From contig NC_011831.1 in the NCBI RefSeq assembly GCF_000021945.1, positions 372,001 to 436,000 on the forward strand: 64,000 bases of DNA, written 5' to 3'. The notes below the pieces were generated by a model. That model had not been told where the DNA came from and made no database searches. It saw only the letters and a program-made list of their open reading frames with translations. The position numbers and the translations under genes were made by a program. This DNA is from Chloroflexus aggregans DSM 9485. Lineage in GTDB: Bacteria; Chloroflexota; Chloroflexia; Chloroflexales; Chloroflexaceae. Positions 1-8,825 of the stretch are shown here, piece by piece (the first letter of the stretch is position 1; each line of letters opens with the position of its first letter).

Positions 1-354
1 AGCCAGCAGACAGTGCGACACACCCGCTGCCGGTACACCGGTTGCTTCAACGACCACATCAAGACCATCGGCAGCGATAAGCGCCGCTGCGTCATCACCT
101 ACATAGGTTGTACCATGATCACGCGCATCGCTGAGTGAGGCCGCCGCATACTGCGCCTCCGGCCATCCGGCACGGGCCAACGCCATCCGAGCCCGCTCCG
201 GTGACAAATCGGCTACACCCAACACGTGTAACCCGGCCACCCGACGCGCCTGCGCCAAAAACATCGTCCCAAATTTACCGGCGCCGATCAAGCCAACCCG
301 CAACGGGCGGCCCTCGGCAACCCGACGTGCCAACAGCGAGAGGAGATCATTCAT
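1..354 (-). CDS. NAD(P)-dependent oxidoreductase, N-terminal part (cut by window edge)
   Basis: The reading frame starts at an ATG whose complement is at 352-354 and is still open at base 1, giving the first 118 residues. A Rossmann nucleotide-binding segment, LRVGLIGAGKFGTMFL, lies at about residues 18-33 with the glycine pattern GAGKFG. It is followed by GVADLSPERARMAL and DVVVEATGVP, as in the NAD-binding domain of homoserine-dehydrogenase-like and Gfo/Idh/MocA-like enzymes. Such proteins with an additional SAF domain are common in bacteria, but that part would lie outside the window. The substrate cannot be inferred. It is divergent from the Bat-like operon beginning at 431. Confidence 0.7.
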   Translation of the reverse strand, partial: MNDLLSLLARRVAEGRPLRVGLIGAGKFGTMFLAQARRVAGLHVLGVADLSPERARMALARAGWPEAQYAAASLSDARDHGTTYVGDDAAALIAADGLDVVVEATGVPAAGVSHCLLA

Positions 355-430
355 ACATTCCTCACCAACCGAATCTAGAATCAGCTAAGTTTCATTATTG
401 TACCCGATCAGATTGTGGTACACTGCCAGT

Positions 431-1651
431 ATGAAGCAGCAACTTCTCCAACAACTGCGGGTGCTCAGTAATCAACGATGGCGCCAATATGCCATCGAAA
501 CCCTTGTGCGCACAACCGGCGCCGGTTTGATCCTGGTCTGCTTCGGTCTCATCTTACCGGTGGTTGGTCTGCCGACGTTGCCACGTCCGTTCCTCGGCTG
601 GCTCGTCGTTGGCAGTGTACTCTTTGGCTGCGTCCGTGCCCTTACCTTTCGTTTATCGCCTTCCGACGCAGCCCGTCGCCTCGACCGTCGTTTTCGGCTG
701 CACGAAATGCTTAGTACGGCGGTGGAATGGAGCGGTGAACAACAAGGGATCGCGGGTTACTTGCAGAACCACGCCCAAGAGATGGTCACCCGCATTCAAT
801 ATTATGTCAATCGAAAACGTCAACCCCTCTGGCCGGATGCACTGATGCTCGGCGCCTTCTTGCTGATGATCGCCGGTTTGCTGGTCTTAGTACCTTCGCC
901 CATCGCACCGGTTGGCATTGCCGAACCATTGCCCGAACTCAACCGGCCCGATCCGGTGGCGCAACCACCACAGCCCAATCCCTCATCTCCGACGGGAAAT
1001 GATGCTAGCTCGGTGAGCAGCGGCGATCTGCGCGCATTATCGGCACTGGCCGATGCTTTACGCGATCAGAGTATAACCCGCCCGGCAGCAGAGGCGCTGG
1101 ATCGGGGTGATATTGCCGGCGCCGCCGAGGCACTTCGCGAATTAGCCGATCAGGTAGATAATGTATCGTCGGCAGCCCGTGATTCGTTAGGTGAGGCGCT
1201 GCGAGAAGCGGCGCGTGCGGTCGATCAATCGCTCCCCGACCTCGCCGATCAGTTGCGTGCAACGGCCGATGCGCTGCAATTCGGTGATGCGATGGCGGGC
1301 GCCGTCGGCCTTGAGGCTCTCGCCGATGCGCTTGAACAAATGCCCACCCAAACCCAAATGGCCGCCGAAGGTGCGGGTGGCGGCGCAGGGAATAGTCCCG
1401 GTAGTCAGCGTCGTGAACAACCGTTTACGCCACTTGGCCTCGATGGTACGCCGTTAGAGTTGTCAACCAACGGCTCCGGTCAAATCCCGACAACCGGTGA
1501 TACCAACCGTCCACCAACCGGTACGCAGTCGGGTCGGCTACCGATCCGGTCGAGTAGCACCACCGGTGGTGGTATCGTGCAAACTGCCGACGATCCGCTT
1601 CGGATACCTACGGATGTGCGCGATGTGGTTCGCGACTATTTTTCGCCGTAA
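431..1651 (+). CDS. Membrane protein of a Bat-like (DUF58/VWA) operon
   Basis: 406 residues from the ATG at 431; an in-frame TTG at 398 would add 11 residues that look like leader rather than protein. The N-terminus has two hydrophobic stretches (about residues 24-46 and 53-72) and a third near 140-158. A Pro/Ser/Gln-rich linker follows, then an alanine-rich helical region (about 195-300) with repeated ALADAL/AADAL patterns and a Gly/Thr-rich tail. I do not recognise the family. It is the first gene of a set with DUF58 and VWA proteins and overlaps the DUF58 start, so it is probably translationally coupled. An envelope-associated accessory role is inferred from context only. Confidence 0.75.
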   Translation: MKQQLLQQLRVLSNQRWRQYAIETLVRTTGAGLILVCFGLILPVVGLPTLPRPFLGWLVVGSVLFGCVRALTFRLSPSDAARRLDRRFRLHEMLSTAVEWSGEQQGIAGYLQNHAQEMVTRIQYYVNRKRQPLWPDALMLGAFLLMIAGLLVLVPSPIAPVGIAEPLPELNRPDPVAQPPQPNPSSPTGNDASSVSSGDLRALSALADALRDQSITRPAAEALDRGDIAGAAEALRELADQVDNVSSAARDSLGEALREAARAVDQSLPDLADQLRATADALQFGDAMAGAVGLEALADALEQMPTQTQMAAEGAGGGAGNSPGSQRREQPFTPLGLDGTPLELSTNGSGQIPTTGDTNRPPTGTQSGRLPIRSSSTTGGGIVQTADDPLRIPTDVRDVVRDYFSP

Positions 1652-2543
1652 AACAACACCGACCGAGCCGCCGTTATTCGATGAGGCATTTTTGCGCCGG
1701 CTTGAGCGGTTGAGCTTACAAGCGCAACGCACTTTGCGCGGTACGCCAATTGTTGGTCGTCATCCGAGCCGACAGCAGATGCCGGCGACGGTGTTTACCG
1801 ATCACCGCCCGTATGTGGCCGGCGACGATCCACGTTACCTCGATTGGCATGCGTATGCGCGCCAAGAACATTTGTTGGTGCGACTGGGTGAAGTTGAGCA
1901 AGATGTCACCGTCAGCGTGATCGTTGATACGTCGCGTAGCATGGCAACCGGTGATCCGCAACGGTTCCGCCTGGCATTGCAATTGACCGGCGCGATAGGG
2001 TATGTGGCCCTCGCCCACGGCGATCAAGTTTCGGTGTTCGCCGGCGATCAGGAGCATCCGATATTTGGGCCGGTGCGCGGGAAAACGCTGTCGACGGTGA
2101 TGTTTCGTAGCTTACAAGCCCTTTCGCCGGCACCGTCTATCGACGTTGCCCAGATCGCACGACAAACAGCGCGTCGGAATCCGCACGGTGGGTTGGTTCT
2201 CCTGATCTCCGATCTATTGACACCGATGCCGGTTGAGGTCTTAGCTCAGCACTTACCTGCACCGCGCTGGCAGGTACAAATCTTGCATCTGTTGAGTCGG
2301 GCCGAGCTGGACCCCGCTCTCTCCGGGTCGCTCGAACTGGTTGATAGCGAGACCGGAATGCAATTGACCGTTGATCTCGATGATGAGACGTTGGCGGCTT
2401 ACCGAGCGGCTACCAGTGCATGGCGGACGGCGCTGGCCCAACGCTGCGCACGTCGAGGGATCGACTATGCGTCGGTTATGTGCGATTGGCCGCTCGAACG
2501 CCAAATTATTCCGTTTCTCCGTATCCGTCGCTTTTTAGGCTGA
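1623..2543 (+). CDS. DUF58 domain protein (VWA-like)
   Basis: 306 residues from the ATG at 1623, overlapping the previous gene by 29 bases; an ATG at 1614 is an alternative start. The DUF58 signature is clear: RPYVAGDDPRYLDWHAYAR, followed by a VWA-like metal-site motif in VSVIVDTSRSMATGD. DUF58 proteins usually sit between a MoxR AAA ATPase and VWA membrane proteins (Bat operon) and are thought to assist assembly or activation of envelope or metal-dependent complexes. No MoxR gene is visible next to it here. The function is therefore only a family-level assignment. Confidence 0.9.
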   Translation: MWFATIFRRKTTPTEPPLFDEAFLRRLERLSLQAQRTLRGTPIVGRHPSRQQMPATVFTDHRPYVAGDDPRYLDWHAYARQEHLLVRLGEVEQDVTVSVIVDTSRSMATGDPQRFRLALQLTGAIGYVALAHGDQVSVFAGDQEHPIFGPVRGKTLSTVMFRSLQALSPAPSIDVAQIARQTARRNPHGGLVLLISDLLTPMPVEVLAQHLPAPRWQVQILHLLSRAELDPALSGSLELVDSETGMQLTVDLDDETLAAYRAATSAWRTALAQRCARRGIDYASVMCDWPLERQIIPFLRIRRFLG

Positions 2544-2591
2544 CGAACAACACGATGGCTGTTCATATCCGCCCCTAGCTTAGGAGCGAGC

Positions 2592-4436
2592 ATGTCGCTG
2601 CTAGCACCATTCGGATTACTCGCCCTCTTGACCCTCCCGGTGATTGTTGTGCTCCATATGGTGCGCTCACGCCGGCGGCGGGTCGTTGTCCCGTCACTGC
2701 TGTTATGGCAGCAGATCCCGTTACGTCCCTCGACGAGACGTCGGCGACTACGACTAACGCTGCTCTTGCTCCTCCATCTCATTGCCGCCTTGCTGATTGG
2801 GTTGGCGTTGGCCCAGCCGCAAATCGTGTTGCCGTGGTTTGGTCCGCATCGGTCAATTGCGATCATTATCGATACCTCGACCAGCATGGCACTCGCCGAA
2901 GGTGGAACGACGCGGCTAGAACGAGCACGGCAACGCGCAGCAACGGTGATTGAACAGATGGGATGGCAAGATCAGGTAGTCTTGATTAGCGCCGGCCCAA
3001 GTGCTCGCCTCATCGACTATGGGAGGAGCGCCGAGCGGTCGCGTTTACTGGCTGCGCTCGCGGGAGTGGGTGTCGAGGGTGCCGGTAGTGATGTTAGCGG
3101 TGCCCTTACCATTGCCGAGACGTTATTGCTCGATCAGCCCGGTGCGCGGGTGTTGTGGTTGACCGACGGCGCGTTACCACCACCCAACGCGATGGACCTA
3201 CACCTTCCACTCCAGATCGAAGTTCTCGGCACAGCCCAACCTAACCGGGCGGTTGTCGCGTTGGCAGCCCGCCGAGGCTCTAGCGGGGCGGTCTATCTCT
3301 ATGCACGGCTGGCCAATTACGGGACACAATCGTTTCGGGGGCCGGTCCGCCTCCTCGTTGATGGGCAGCTTTCTCAAGCCGAGACGGTAAGTATTCGCCC
3401 CAACGCAGTTGTTGAGCTGACGTGGACCTTACCCGGCTCGATTCAATACATCCAACTCGAGTTCGCCGGCAACGATGGCTTACCGCTTGACGACACTGCT
3501 ACGGTGAATGTGGATGGTCAACGCCCTGCCAGAGTCACACTGGTAGCCCAAGCGGCATCGGCACTAGTACGGGTGTTACAGGCGATGCCGGACGTAACCC
3601 TCACCGTCGTTGAACCGGCGACGTATACCCCTGATCCGACCACCGATGTGACGATATTTGTCAACACTGTGCCGACCGAATGGCCGGACGGCGGCGTACT
3701 CGTGATTAACCCGCCTGACAGCGGCTTACTGCCGAACACAGGAACACGCCTCGCCGAACCGATCGTTACCCTGACCCCTGCCGGTGAGCCGCTGTTGCGT
3801 GATGTTAATCTGAGTGGCATTGCCTGGGGACGAATCGGCATGTTGGAACTGCCGGATTGGCTGACCCCGTTGGCTTTGAGCGGTGATACCCCGTTACTGG
3901 CGCGCGGACGTTTTGAGCGTAGCGAGATTGCGGTCTGGAACTTTGATTTGAATAATAGCCCGCTGGTCGGTCGGTTAGCGTTTCCTCTGCTCGTGGTGCG
4001 GACGGTACGAGATTTGATGCCGCCATCCCTCCCATCATCACTAACCCTCGGCACACCACTGACCTACAAGGCCGATCTACGCGCTACCCATTTGGACGTG
4101 CAAGCCCCAGATGGGAGTTGGCAGACGTATCCGTTGCAACCGGCTCTCCCGATCATTATTGAACCGACGCAAGCCGGTCTTTATCACCTATCCGAATGGG
4201 CCGGCACACAACTGCTCTCCGCGATGACCATTCCGGTCAACGCCGGCGCAATCGGCGAAGCTGATCCGACTCCACGCCTGACCAGTACAACGCTTGGCCC
4301 GGTCGCAACAACACCAACCACGCAGCCGGTAACGGTGCCACAACCGTTGTGGTCGTGGCTGCTTATCGCGACCATTATTGTTCTCGTGGTCGAATGGTTC
4401 TACGTGCAGCGCCGGCCATCGGTGGAGGCAAGATGA
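2592..4436 (+). CDS. BatA-like membrane protein with VWA domain
   Basis: 614 residues. An N-terminal BatA-type segment with two membrane spans (about residues 5-22 and 56-74) precedes a VWA domain whose metal-ion-dependent adhesion site reads DTSTSMA at 94-100. A beta-rich middle region and a C-terminal membrane helix (about 590-606) follow. This gives a protein anchored at both ends with its VWA domain adjacent to the membrane. The gene lies 48 bases after the DUF58 gene, and its stop overlaps the next start (ATGA). Known Bat proteins work with MoxR ATPases; the substrate here is unknown. Confidence 0.88.
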   Translation: MSLLAPFGLLALLTLPVIVVLHMVRSRRRRVVVPSLLLWQQIPLRPSTRRRRLRLTLLLLLHLIAALLIGLALAQPQIVLPWFGPHRSIAIIIDTSTSMALAEGGTTRLERARQRAATVIEQMGWQDQVVLISAGPSARLIDYGRSAERSRLLAALAGVGVEGAGSDVSGALTIAETLLLDQPGARVLWLTDGALPPPNAMDLHLPLQIEVLGTAQPNRAVVALAARRGSSGAVYLYARLANYGTQSFRGPVRLLVDGQLSQAETVSIRPNAVVELTWTLPGSIQYIQLEFAGNDGLPLDDTATVNVDGQRPARVTLVAQAASALVRVLQAMPDVTLTVVEPATYTPDPTTDVTIFVNTVPTEWPDGGVLVINPPDSGLLPNTGTRLAEPIVTLTPAGEPLLRDVNLSGIAWGRIGMLELPDWLTPLALSGDTPLLARGRFERSEIAVWNFDLNNSPLVGRLAFPLLVVRTVRDLMPPSLPSSLTLGTPLTYKADLRATHLDVQAPDGSWQTYPLQPALPIIIEPTQAGLYHLSEWAGTQLLSAMTIPVNAGAIGEADPTPRLTSTTLGPVATTPTTQPVTVPQPLWSWLLIATIIVLVVEWFYVQRRPSVEAR

Positions 4437-6961
4437 TTTGGCAAGCTCCACACATGTTTTGGTTATTACTCGCGTTACCGGCATTGGTGCTCATCTGGCG
4501 CCGTGCCGGACGGCGGCTACCTTGGAAGGTGGTTGTCCTGCGATTAACGATCCTAACCCTGTTGATCGGTGCGCTCGCAAACCCGGTGAGGCAACAGGCT
4601 GATACGCCGGCCACCGGGCCATTGCTGGTGATTTATGATCAATCGGATAGCCTGACCCCTGCCGGTCAAGCAGCGATCCGGGCCGAGGCTGAAGCAATTG
4701 CCGCCGCAGCCGCCCCCCAAACACGTTTGCTCGCATTTGGGGCGAACGTCGTGGCCGGAAATGAGCGACTACCTGACGGCACCGGGAGCGATCTTGCACA
4801 TGCGTTACGGACTGCCCGCCGGTTATTGCCGTCAGGTGGGCGAGTAATCTTGATCGGTGATGGGCACAACACAGGGGGTGACGTGCTGGCTGAAGCGCAA
4901 CGGGCAGCCGCTGCCGGTATCCGTATCGATGTACGGTTTATCGCAGCGCCGCCCACTCCTGAAGTCGCCGTGACGCGCCTCGATGCGCCGGCACTCGTGC
5001 GGAGTGGCGAACCGTTTGACATTACCGTCACCACAACCTATCAACCAACTGACGATCCGACACCAATCGCTGCCGATTTGCGGATATGGATTGACGAACA
5101 ACTGCTCGGCGAGGAATCGGTGGTCATTCCACCCGGTCAGTCTCAATTTACTATCACCTATACCGCAGAGCAGCCGGGGCTACTCAGTCTGCGCACCGAG
5201 ATCATCCCGACCGGTAACGACACCTTCGCCGCGAACAATGTTGCCGCAGCAACAGCCCTCGTGATGCCACCACCCCGCATCTTACTGGTCGAAGGGTTGC
5301 GTGACAACGGCACCATACTCGGTGCAGCGCTTACTCAAGCGGGAATGGAGGTCGAGCGGGTGTCGGTTAGTGCCGTACCGGGAGTGCTCAACCGTCTCGC
5401 CATGTACGACGGGATCGTATTGGTTGATGTATCGGCGAATCAACTCTCATTCGAGCAGATGACGGCATTGCGTGAAGTAGTGCGGAGCGAAGGCAAAGGG
5501 CTGACGGTCATCGGCGGCAATCAATCGTTTACCCTTGGCGGTTATGCCCGCACGCCGTTGGCCGAAGCGTTGCCTCTCCTGATGGAACCTCCACCACGCC
5601 CACAACGGGCACCGATTTCGCTCTTGCTGATTATTGACCGTTCGGCCAGTATGAGTGCCTCGTTCGGAGTGAGTAAGTTTGATTTGGCGAAAGAGGCCGC
5701 CATTCTTGCCCTCACCGCTCTCCAAGCTGGCGACCGCATCGGTGTCCTCGCCTTCGATACCGACACTATCTGGGTGATACCGTTCCAAGCGGTTGGCGAG
5801 GGAGCAGCCGTTGCCGAATTGCAGACTCGGATTGCCACGATGGCAATTGGCGGTGGCACGAACATCGAACGGGCGCTCGCAGTTGGGCTACCGGCCCTGG
5901 CTGCTGAGCCGCACAGTGTACGCCACGCCGTCTTACTAACCGATGGTCGCAGCTATAGCAACAACTACCCACGCTACCAGCAGTTGGTTGAGACGGCCCG
6001 TGCTGCTCAGATTACGCTTTCGACCATTGCCATCGGCACTGACGCCGATACCGATCTCCTCGAGCAATTGGCACGTTGGGGGAATGGACGCTATTACTTT
6101 GTGCCCGACGCCGCCGATTTACCGCGCATCACGTTGCAAGAGAGTGAAATCGCCGGCTCCGAACTGACCGTCGAACAACCTTCCCCCGTGCGTCTCAACC
6201 AGCCGCATCCGCTGGTACGGAACTTCGATCCGAGCACCCTACCGCTCCTCGATGGCTATATCGCGTTACAATCTCGCCCGGAGGCCACCGTAGTCCTGAG
6301 TAGTCCGGCAGACGATCCATTGTTGGCCGTCTGGCAATACGGCTTAGGTCGCAGTGTGGCGTGGACGGCCAGCGCTGCGGCGCCGTGGGCTACACGTTGG
6401 CCGGGTTGGTCGGAGTACGACCGGTTTTGGAACCAGGTGGTACAGTACACTATCCCGACCCCTGACAGTGGGCCGCTCCAAGTTTGGGTCGAACCGCTTT
6501 CGCGTGGGGTTCGACTGATGGTCGACGCCCAGACTATCGGTGGGGCACCGATTGATTTAGCGCAGGTGAATGCGCAGATCACGTTCCCTGACCAAAACAG
6601 CCAGCGCATCAGTTTGTTACAAATTGGGCCGGGGCGCTACAGTCGTGATGTGGCGCTTGGTGAAGTTGGTCCGTACCGGGTTGTGGTAACCTTATTTGCC
6701 GATGGGCAAACACTGCAACGCAGCATTGGCTATGTGCAGGCACCGCCGACCGAATACGCGATTCACGATCCGGCGCAGGGTGCGGAGCGCTTGCGTCAGA
6801 TTGCTGCGATTACCGGTGGGAGCACCGAGGTGGTAGTCGTAGATGAAGCATCGGTAGCGATGCCGGCTTCTCCGCAAGAACTCTGGCCGTGGCTGGCTGC
6901 ACTCGCTCTGGCCTTGTGGGTTGGGGAAATAGCCCTGCGACGTAACCAATTATACGAATGA
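4433..6961 (+). CDS. Large membrane protein with two VWA-type domains and a glutamine-amidotransferase-like region
   Basis: 842 residues from the ATG at 4433, which overlaps the preceding stop codon. Two N-terminal hydrophobic segments and a C-terminal one (LWPWLAALALALWVGEIAL) anchor it. A first VWA-like domain with DQSDS lies near residue 67. A middle section (PRILLVEGL..., about 281-380) resembles the class-I amidotransferase-like fold seen in such proteins. A second, canonical VWA domain has DRSASMSAS near residue 400, GGGTNIERAL near 475 and LLTDGRS near 505. Large VWA proteins of this layout usually close DUF58/VWA operons. The partner and process are unknown. Confidence 0.85.
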   Translation: MIWQAPHMFWLLLALPALVLIWRRAGRRLPWKVVVLRLTILTLLIGALANPVRQQADTPATGPLLVIYDQSDSLTPAGQAAIRAEAEAIAAAAAPQTRLLAFGANVVAGNERLPDGTGSDLAHALRTARRLLPSGGRVILIGDGHNTGGDVLAEAQRAAAAGIRIDVRFIAAPPTPEVAVTRLDAPALVRSGEPFDITVTTTYQPTDDPTPIAADLRIWIDEQLLGEESVVIPPGQSQFTITYTAEQPGLLSLRTEIIPTGNDTFAANNVAAATALVMPPPRILLVEGLRDNGTILGAALTQAGMEVERVSVSAVPGVLNRLAMYDGIVLVDVSANQLSFEQMTALREVVRSEGKGLTVIGGNQSFTLGGYARTPLAEALPLLMEPPPRPQRAPISLLLIIDRSASMSASFGVSKFDLAKEAAILALTALQAGDRIGVLAFDTDTIWVIPFQAVGEGAAVAELQTRIATMAIGGGTNIERALAVGLPALAAEPHSVRHAVLLTDGRSYSNNYPRYQQLVETARAAQITLSTIAIGTDADTDLLEQLARWGNGRYYFVPDAADLPRITLQESEIAGSELTVEQPSPVRLNQPHPLVRNFDPSTLPLLDGYIALQSRPEATVVLSSPADDPLLAVWQYGLGRSVAWTASAAAPWATRWPGWSEYDRFWNQVVQYTIPTPDSGPLQVWVEPLSRGVRLMVDAQTIGGAPIDLAQVNAQITFPDQNSQRISLLQIGPGRYSRDVALGEVGPYRVVVTLFADGQTLQRSIGYVQAPPTEYAIHDPAQGAERLRQIAAITGGSTEVVVVDEASVAMPASPQELWPWLAALALALWVGEIALRRNQLYE

Positions 6962-6968
6962 CAGAACG

Positions 6969-8024
6969 ATGATCCCTGCTATCAATACGCTTATCACGAC
7001 CGCCATCGCCAAACGCATCTTTCCCGGGGCAGTGGTACTGGTCACTCAACGTGGTCGTGTGATCCACGCTGTGGCTTATGGAACGACAATGTACGATGAT
7101 CCCGGCACGCAAACGGTAACGCTCGACACCATCTATGATTTAGCCTCGCTTACCAAAATATTCACTGCGATAGCGGCATTACGTCTGCACGACGCCGGAA
7201 TGTTGCCGCTTGATCTACCGGCTCGCTTCTGGTTACCGGAACTGGCGAATGACGCGATCACCGTGCGCCATCTGCTTAGTCACCGGAGTGGATTAGCCGT
7301 ACAATTAGCGCCACTGGCCCGCGCCGGTGCGCATGCGATCAGACATGCTGTCTATGCAGCGCCCGCAGTACATCAACCTGGCAGTGTCACCGAATATGCC
7401 AATCTCAACACCTTTCTCCTCGGCGAGGTTGTCGCCACGGTCTACGGTGGTCCACTTGAGGCGGCAATTGATGAGCTAGTTTGTGCGCCTCTTGGGATGC
7501 AATACACGCGCTTTTGCCCACCACCCGAATGGCGCGGACGGATTGCGCCGACGGAATGGGATTGGGAATGGCGTGGGGGATTGGTGCATGGAGTCGTACA
7601 CGATGAAAGCGCGTATGCATTGGGAGGAATCGCCGGGCATGCAGGTATGTTTGGCGTTGCTACCGATGTCGTGCGACTGATCGAATTATGGTTATGTGAA
7701 GGTGCGTGGGAGGGGGTGCAGCTCTTACGTACCGAAACGGTGCTCGCTGCTCGTACACCACAATCTCCGATTGACAACCAGAAGGTTAGTGGACTGGGTT
7801 GGATGCTACGACGACCGTACATGGGGCCGGCAGGAGCGATTGCGTTCGGACACAGCGGGTTTACCGGTCCGATAATGATCGGCATTCCTACCGCAGACAT
7901 TGCGGTTGTTGTCCTTTGTAACCGCACGTATCCGCAGCGGACACCGCCACCCCCGCGGCATATTCCGGTGATCGCCGAGGTGGTGCATGCAGTCGTTACG
8001 ACGACCGGCTGCGCGATAGAATGA
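6969..8024 (+). CDS. Serine hydrolase, beta-lactamase class C / penicillin-binding-protein-like family
   Basis: 351 residues. The catalytic SxxK motif is SLTK at 60-63 in YDLASLTKIFTA. A Tyr-Ala-Asn element (EYANLN, near residue 141) fits the YxN motif, and HSGFTG near residue 297 fits the third, KTG-equivalent box. No signal peptide is obvious, so a cytoplasmic or non-classical location is possible. The family includes D-alanyl-D-alanine carboxypeptidases, esterases and peptidases, and the substrate cannot be told from sequence. It starts only 7 bases after the VWA gene, so it probably belongs to the same transcript. Confidence 0.85.
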   Translation: MIPAINTLITTAIAKRIFPGAVVLVTQRGRVIHAVAYGTTMYDDPGTQTVTLDTIYDLASLTKIFTAIAALRLHDAGMLPLDLPARFWLPELANDAITVRHLLSHRSGLAVQLAPLARAGAHAIRHAVYAAPAVHQPGSVTEYANLNTFLLGEVVATVYGGPLEAAIDELVCAPLGMQYTRFCPPPEWRGRIAPTEWDWEWRGGLVHGVVHDESAYALGGIAGHAGMFGVATDVVRLIELWLCEGAWEGVQLLRTETVLAARTPQSPIDNQKVSGLGWMLRRPYMGPAGAIAFGHSGFTGPIMIGIPTADIAVVVLCNRTYPQRTPPPPRHIPVIAEVVHAVVTTTGCAIE

Positions 8025-8103
8025 AACGCAAGTATAATACAACCAGAAGCTAACGAAACCTCATTTGAACGCAATAGGGTAGAGGTAGCAAGAGGTAGCA
8101 AAG

Positions 8104-8205
8104 ATGAGCCGTAAACGTTATCAGCAATGGTTTCGCGTACTGAGTGCAATTATCATCGGTATTCTCGTCTTGGCGCTGGTGGTAACGGCGATAGTGCCGT
8201 ATTAA
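8104..8205 (+). CDS. Small single-span membrane peptide (33 residues)
   Basis: An ATG at 8104 opens a 33-codon frame ending at TAA. Residues 1-11 are basic and aromatic (MSRKRYQQWFR), and residues 12-31 form one hydrophobic helix. A purine-rich stretch with GAGGT and AAAG lies just before the start. A TATAAT at 8033-8038 could be its -10 box. It sits 17 bases before the DCC-family gene. The positive-inside charge pattern and the good start context argue for a real gene; the function is unknown. Confidence 0.6.
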   Translation: MSRKRYQQWFRVLSAIIIGILVLALVVTAIVPY

Positions 8206-8222
8206 TTCGGAAAGAGTGATCT

Positions 8223-8600
8223 ATGCCCTACACGATGCTCTACGACGGCAACTGTCGTCTGTGTCGCAGCCAAGCCTCGCTGGTAGCGGCGTATGATGAG
8301 TACGACCAGATTGAGCTGATCGATGCCAACAGTGCCGAAGCCCGTGCGCGTTTTCCTGAGATTACCCTTGATGAAGCTATGGGGCAACTACACGTCGTTG
8401 GCCCCGACGGGACGATCTACCGGGGTGCCGAAGCAGTACGGGAATTATTGTTGCAATTACCGGCGTTGCGTGGGTTAGGTGAATTATTGCGTCTGCCCGG
8501 CGCACTCACATTGGCGCAGCCCGTCTACGAATTTGTTGCGCGCAACCGCTACCTGTTTGGCGGCAACCCGGCGACTTGTGACGACGGCTCATGCCGATAA
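8223..8600 (+). CDS. DCC-family thiol-disulfide oxidoreductase-like protein (DUF393)
   Basis: 125 residues. The N-terminus MLYDGNCRLCRS carries the family's hallmark YDGxCxxC, with cysteines at 11 and 14. A second cysteine pair occurs at the extreme C-terminus (ATCDDGSC). The family (DUF393, named after its DxxCxxC motif) has a thioredoxin-like fold. Its members are annotated as thiol-disulfide oxidoreductases, but physiological substrates are mostly unknown. The length is normal for the family. It may be co-transcribed with the small membrane peptide upstream. Confidence 0.88.
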   Translation: MPYTMLYDGNCRLCRSQASLVAAYDEYDQIELIDANSAEARARFPEITLDEAMGQLHVVGPDGTIYRGAEAVRELLLQLPALRGLGELLRLPGALTLAQPVYEFVARNRYLFGGNPATCDDGSCR

Positions 8601-8628
8601 GCATCTTTAAACGTGCGTTTGGGCATGC

Positions 8629-8700
8629 CCGGGGGCAGGCCCGGCGGCCGTAGGGGCAGGCCCGGCGGCCGTAGGGGCAGGCACAGGGGCCTGCCCCTAC
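8629..8700. repeat. 21-bp tandem repeat ending in a GTAG...CTAC hairpin
   Basis: Units at 8629-8649 and 8650-8670 are identical over 18 of 21 bases (both contain GGGGCAGGCCCGGCGGCC). A third, truncated unit begins at 8671. That truncated copy is the left arm of a perfect 12-bp inverted repeat (8671-8682 with 8689-8700, loop of 6 bases) that starts with GTAGGGG and ends with CCCCTAC. It lies in the gap between the convergent DCC and flavoenzyme genes. It resembles REP-type extragenic palindromes and could also act as a transcription terminator. Confidence 0.8.
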
Positions 8701-8825
8701 GGATCCGACATGTTGGGTGATGACCATGAATGCGGCCAATTCCGCATTGGGAAACCGTTTCGGTCTGTTTCCCATTTGGCGATTACCGTTCGTTCCGCGT
8801 CATTGAGGTGCATTTCCTCATCATG

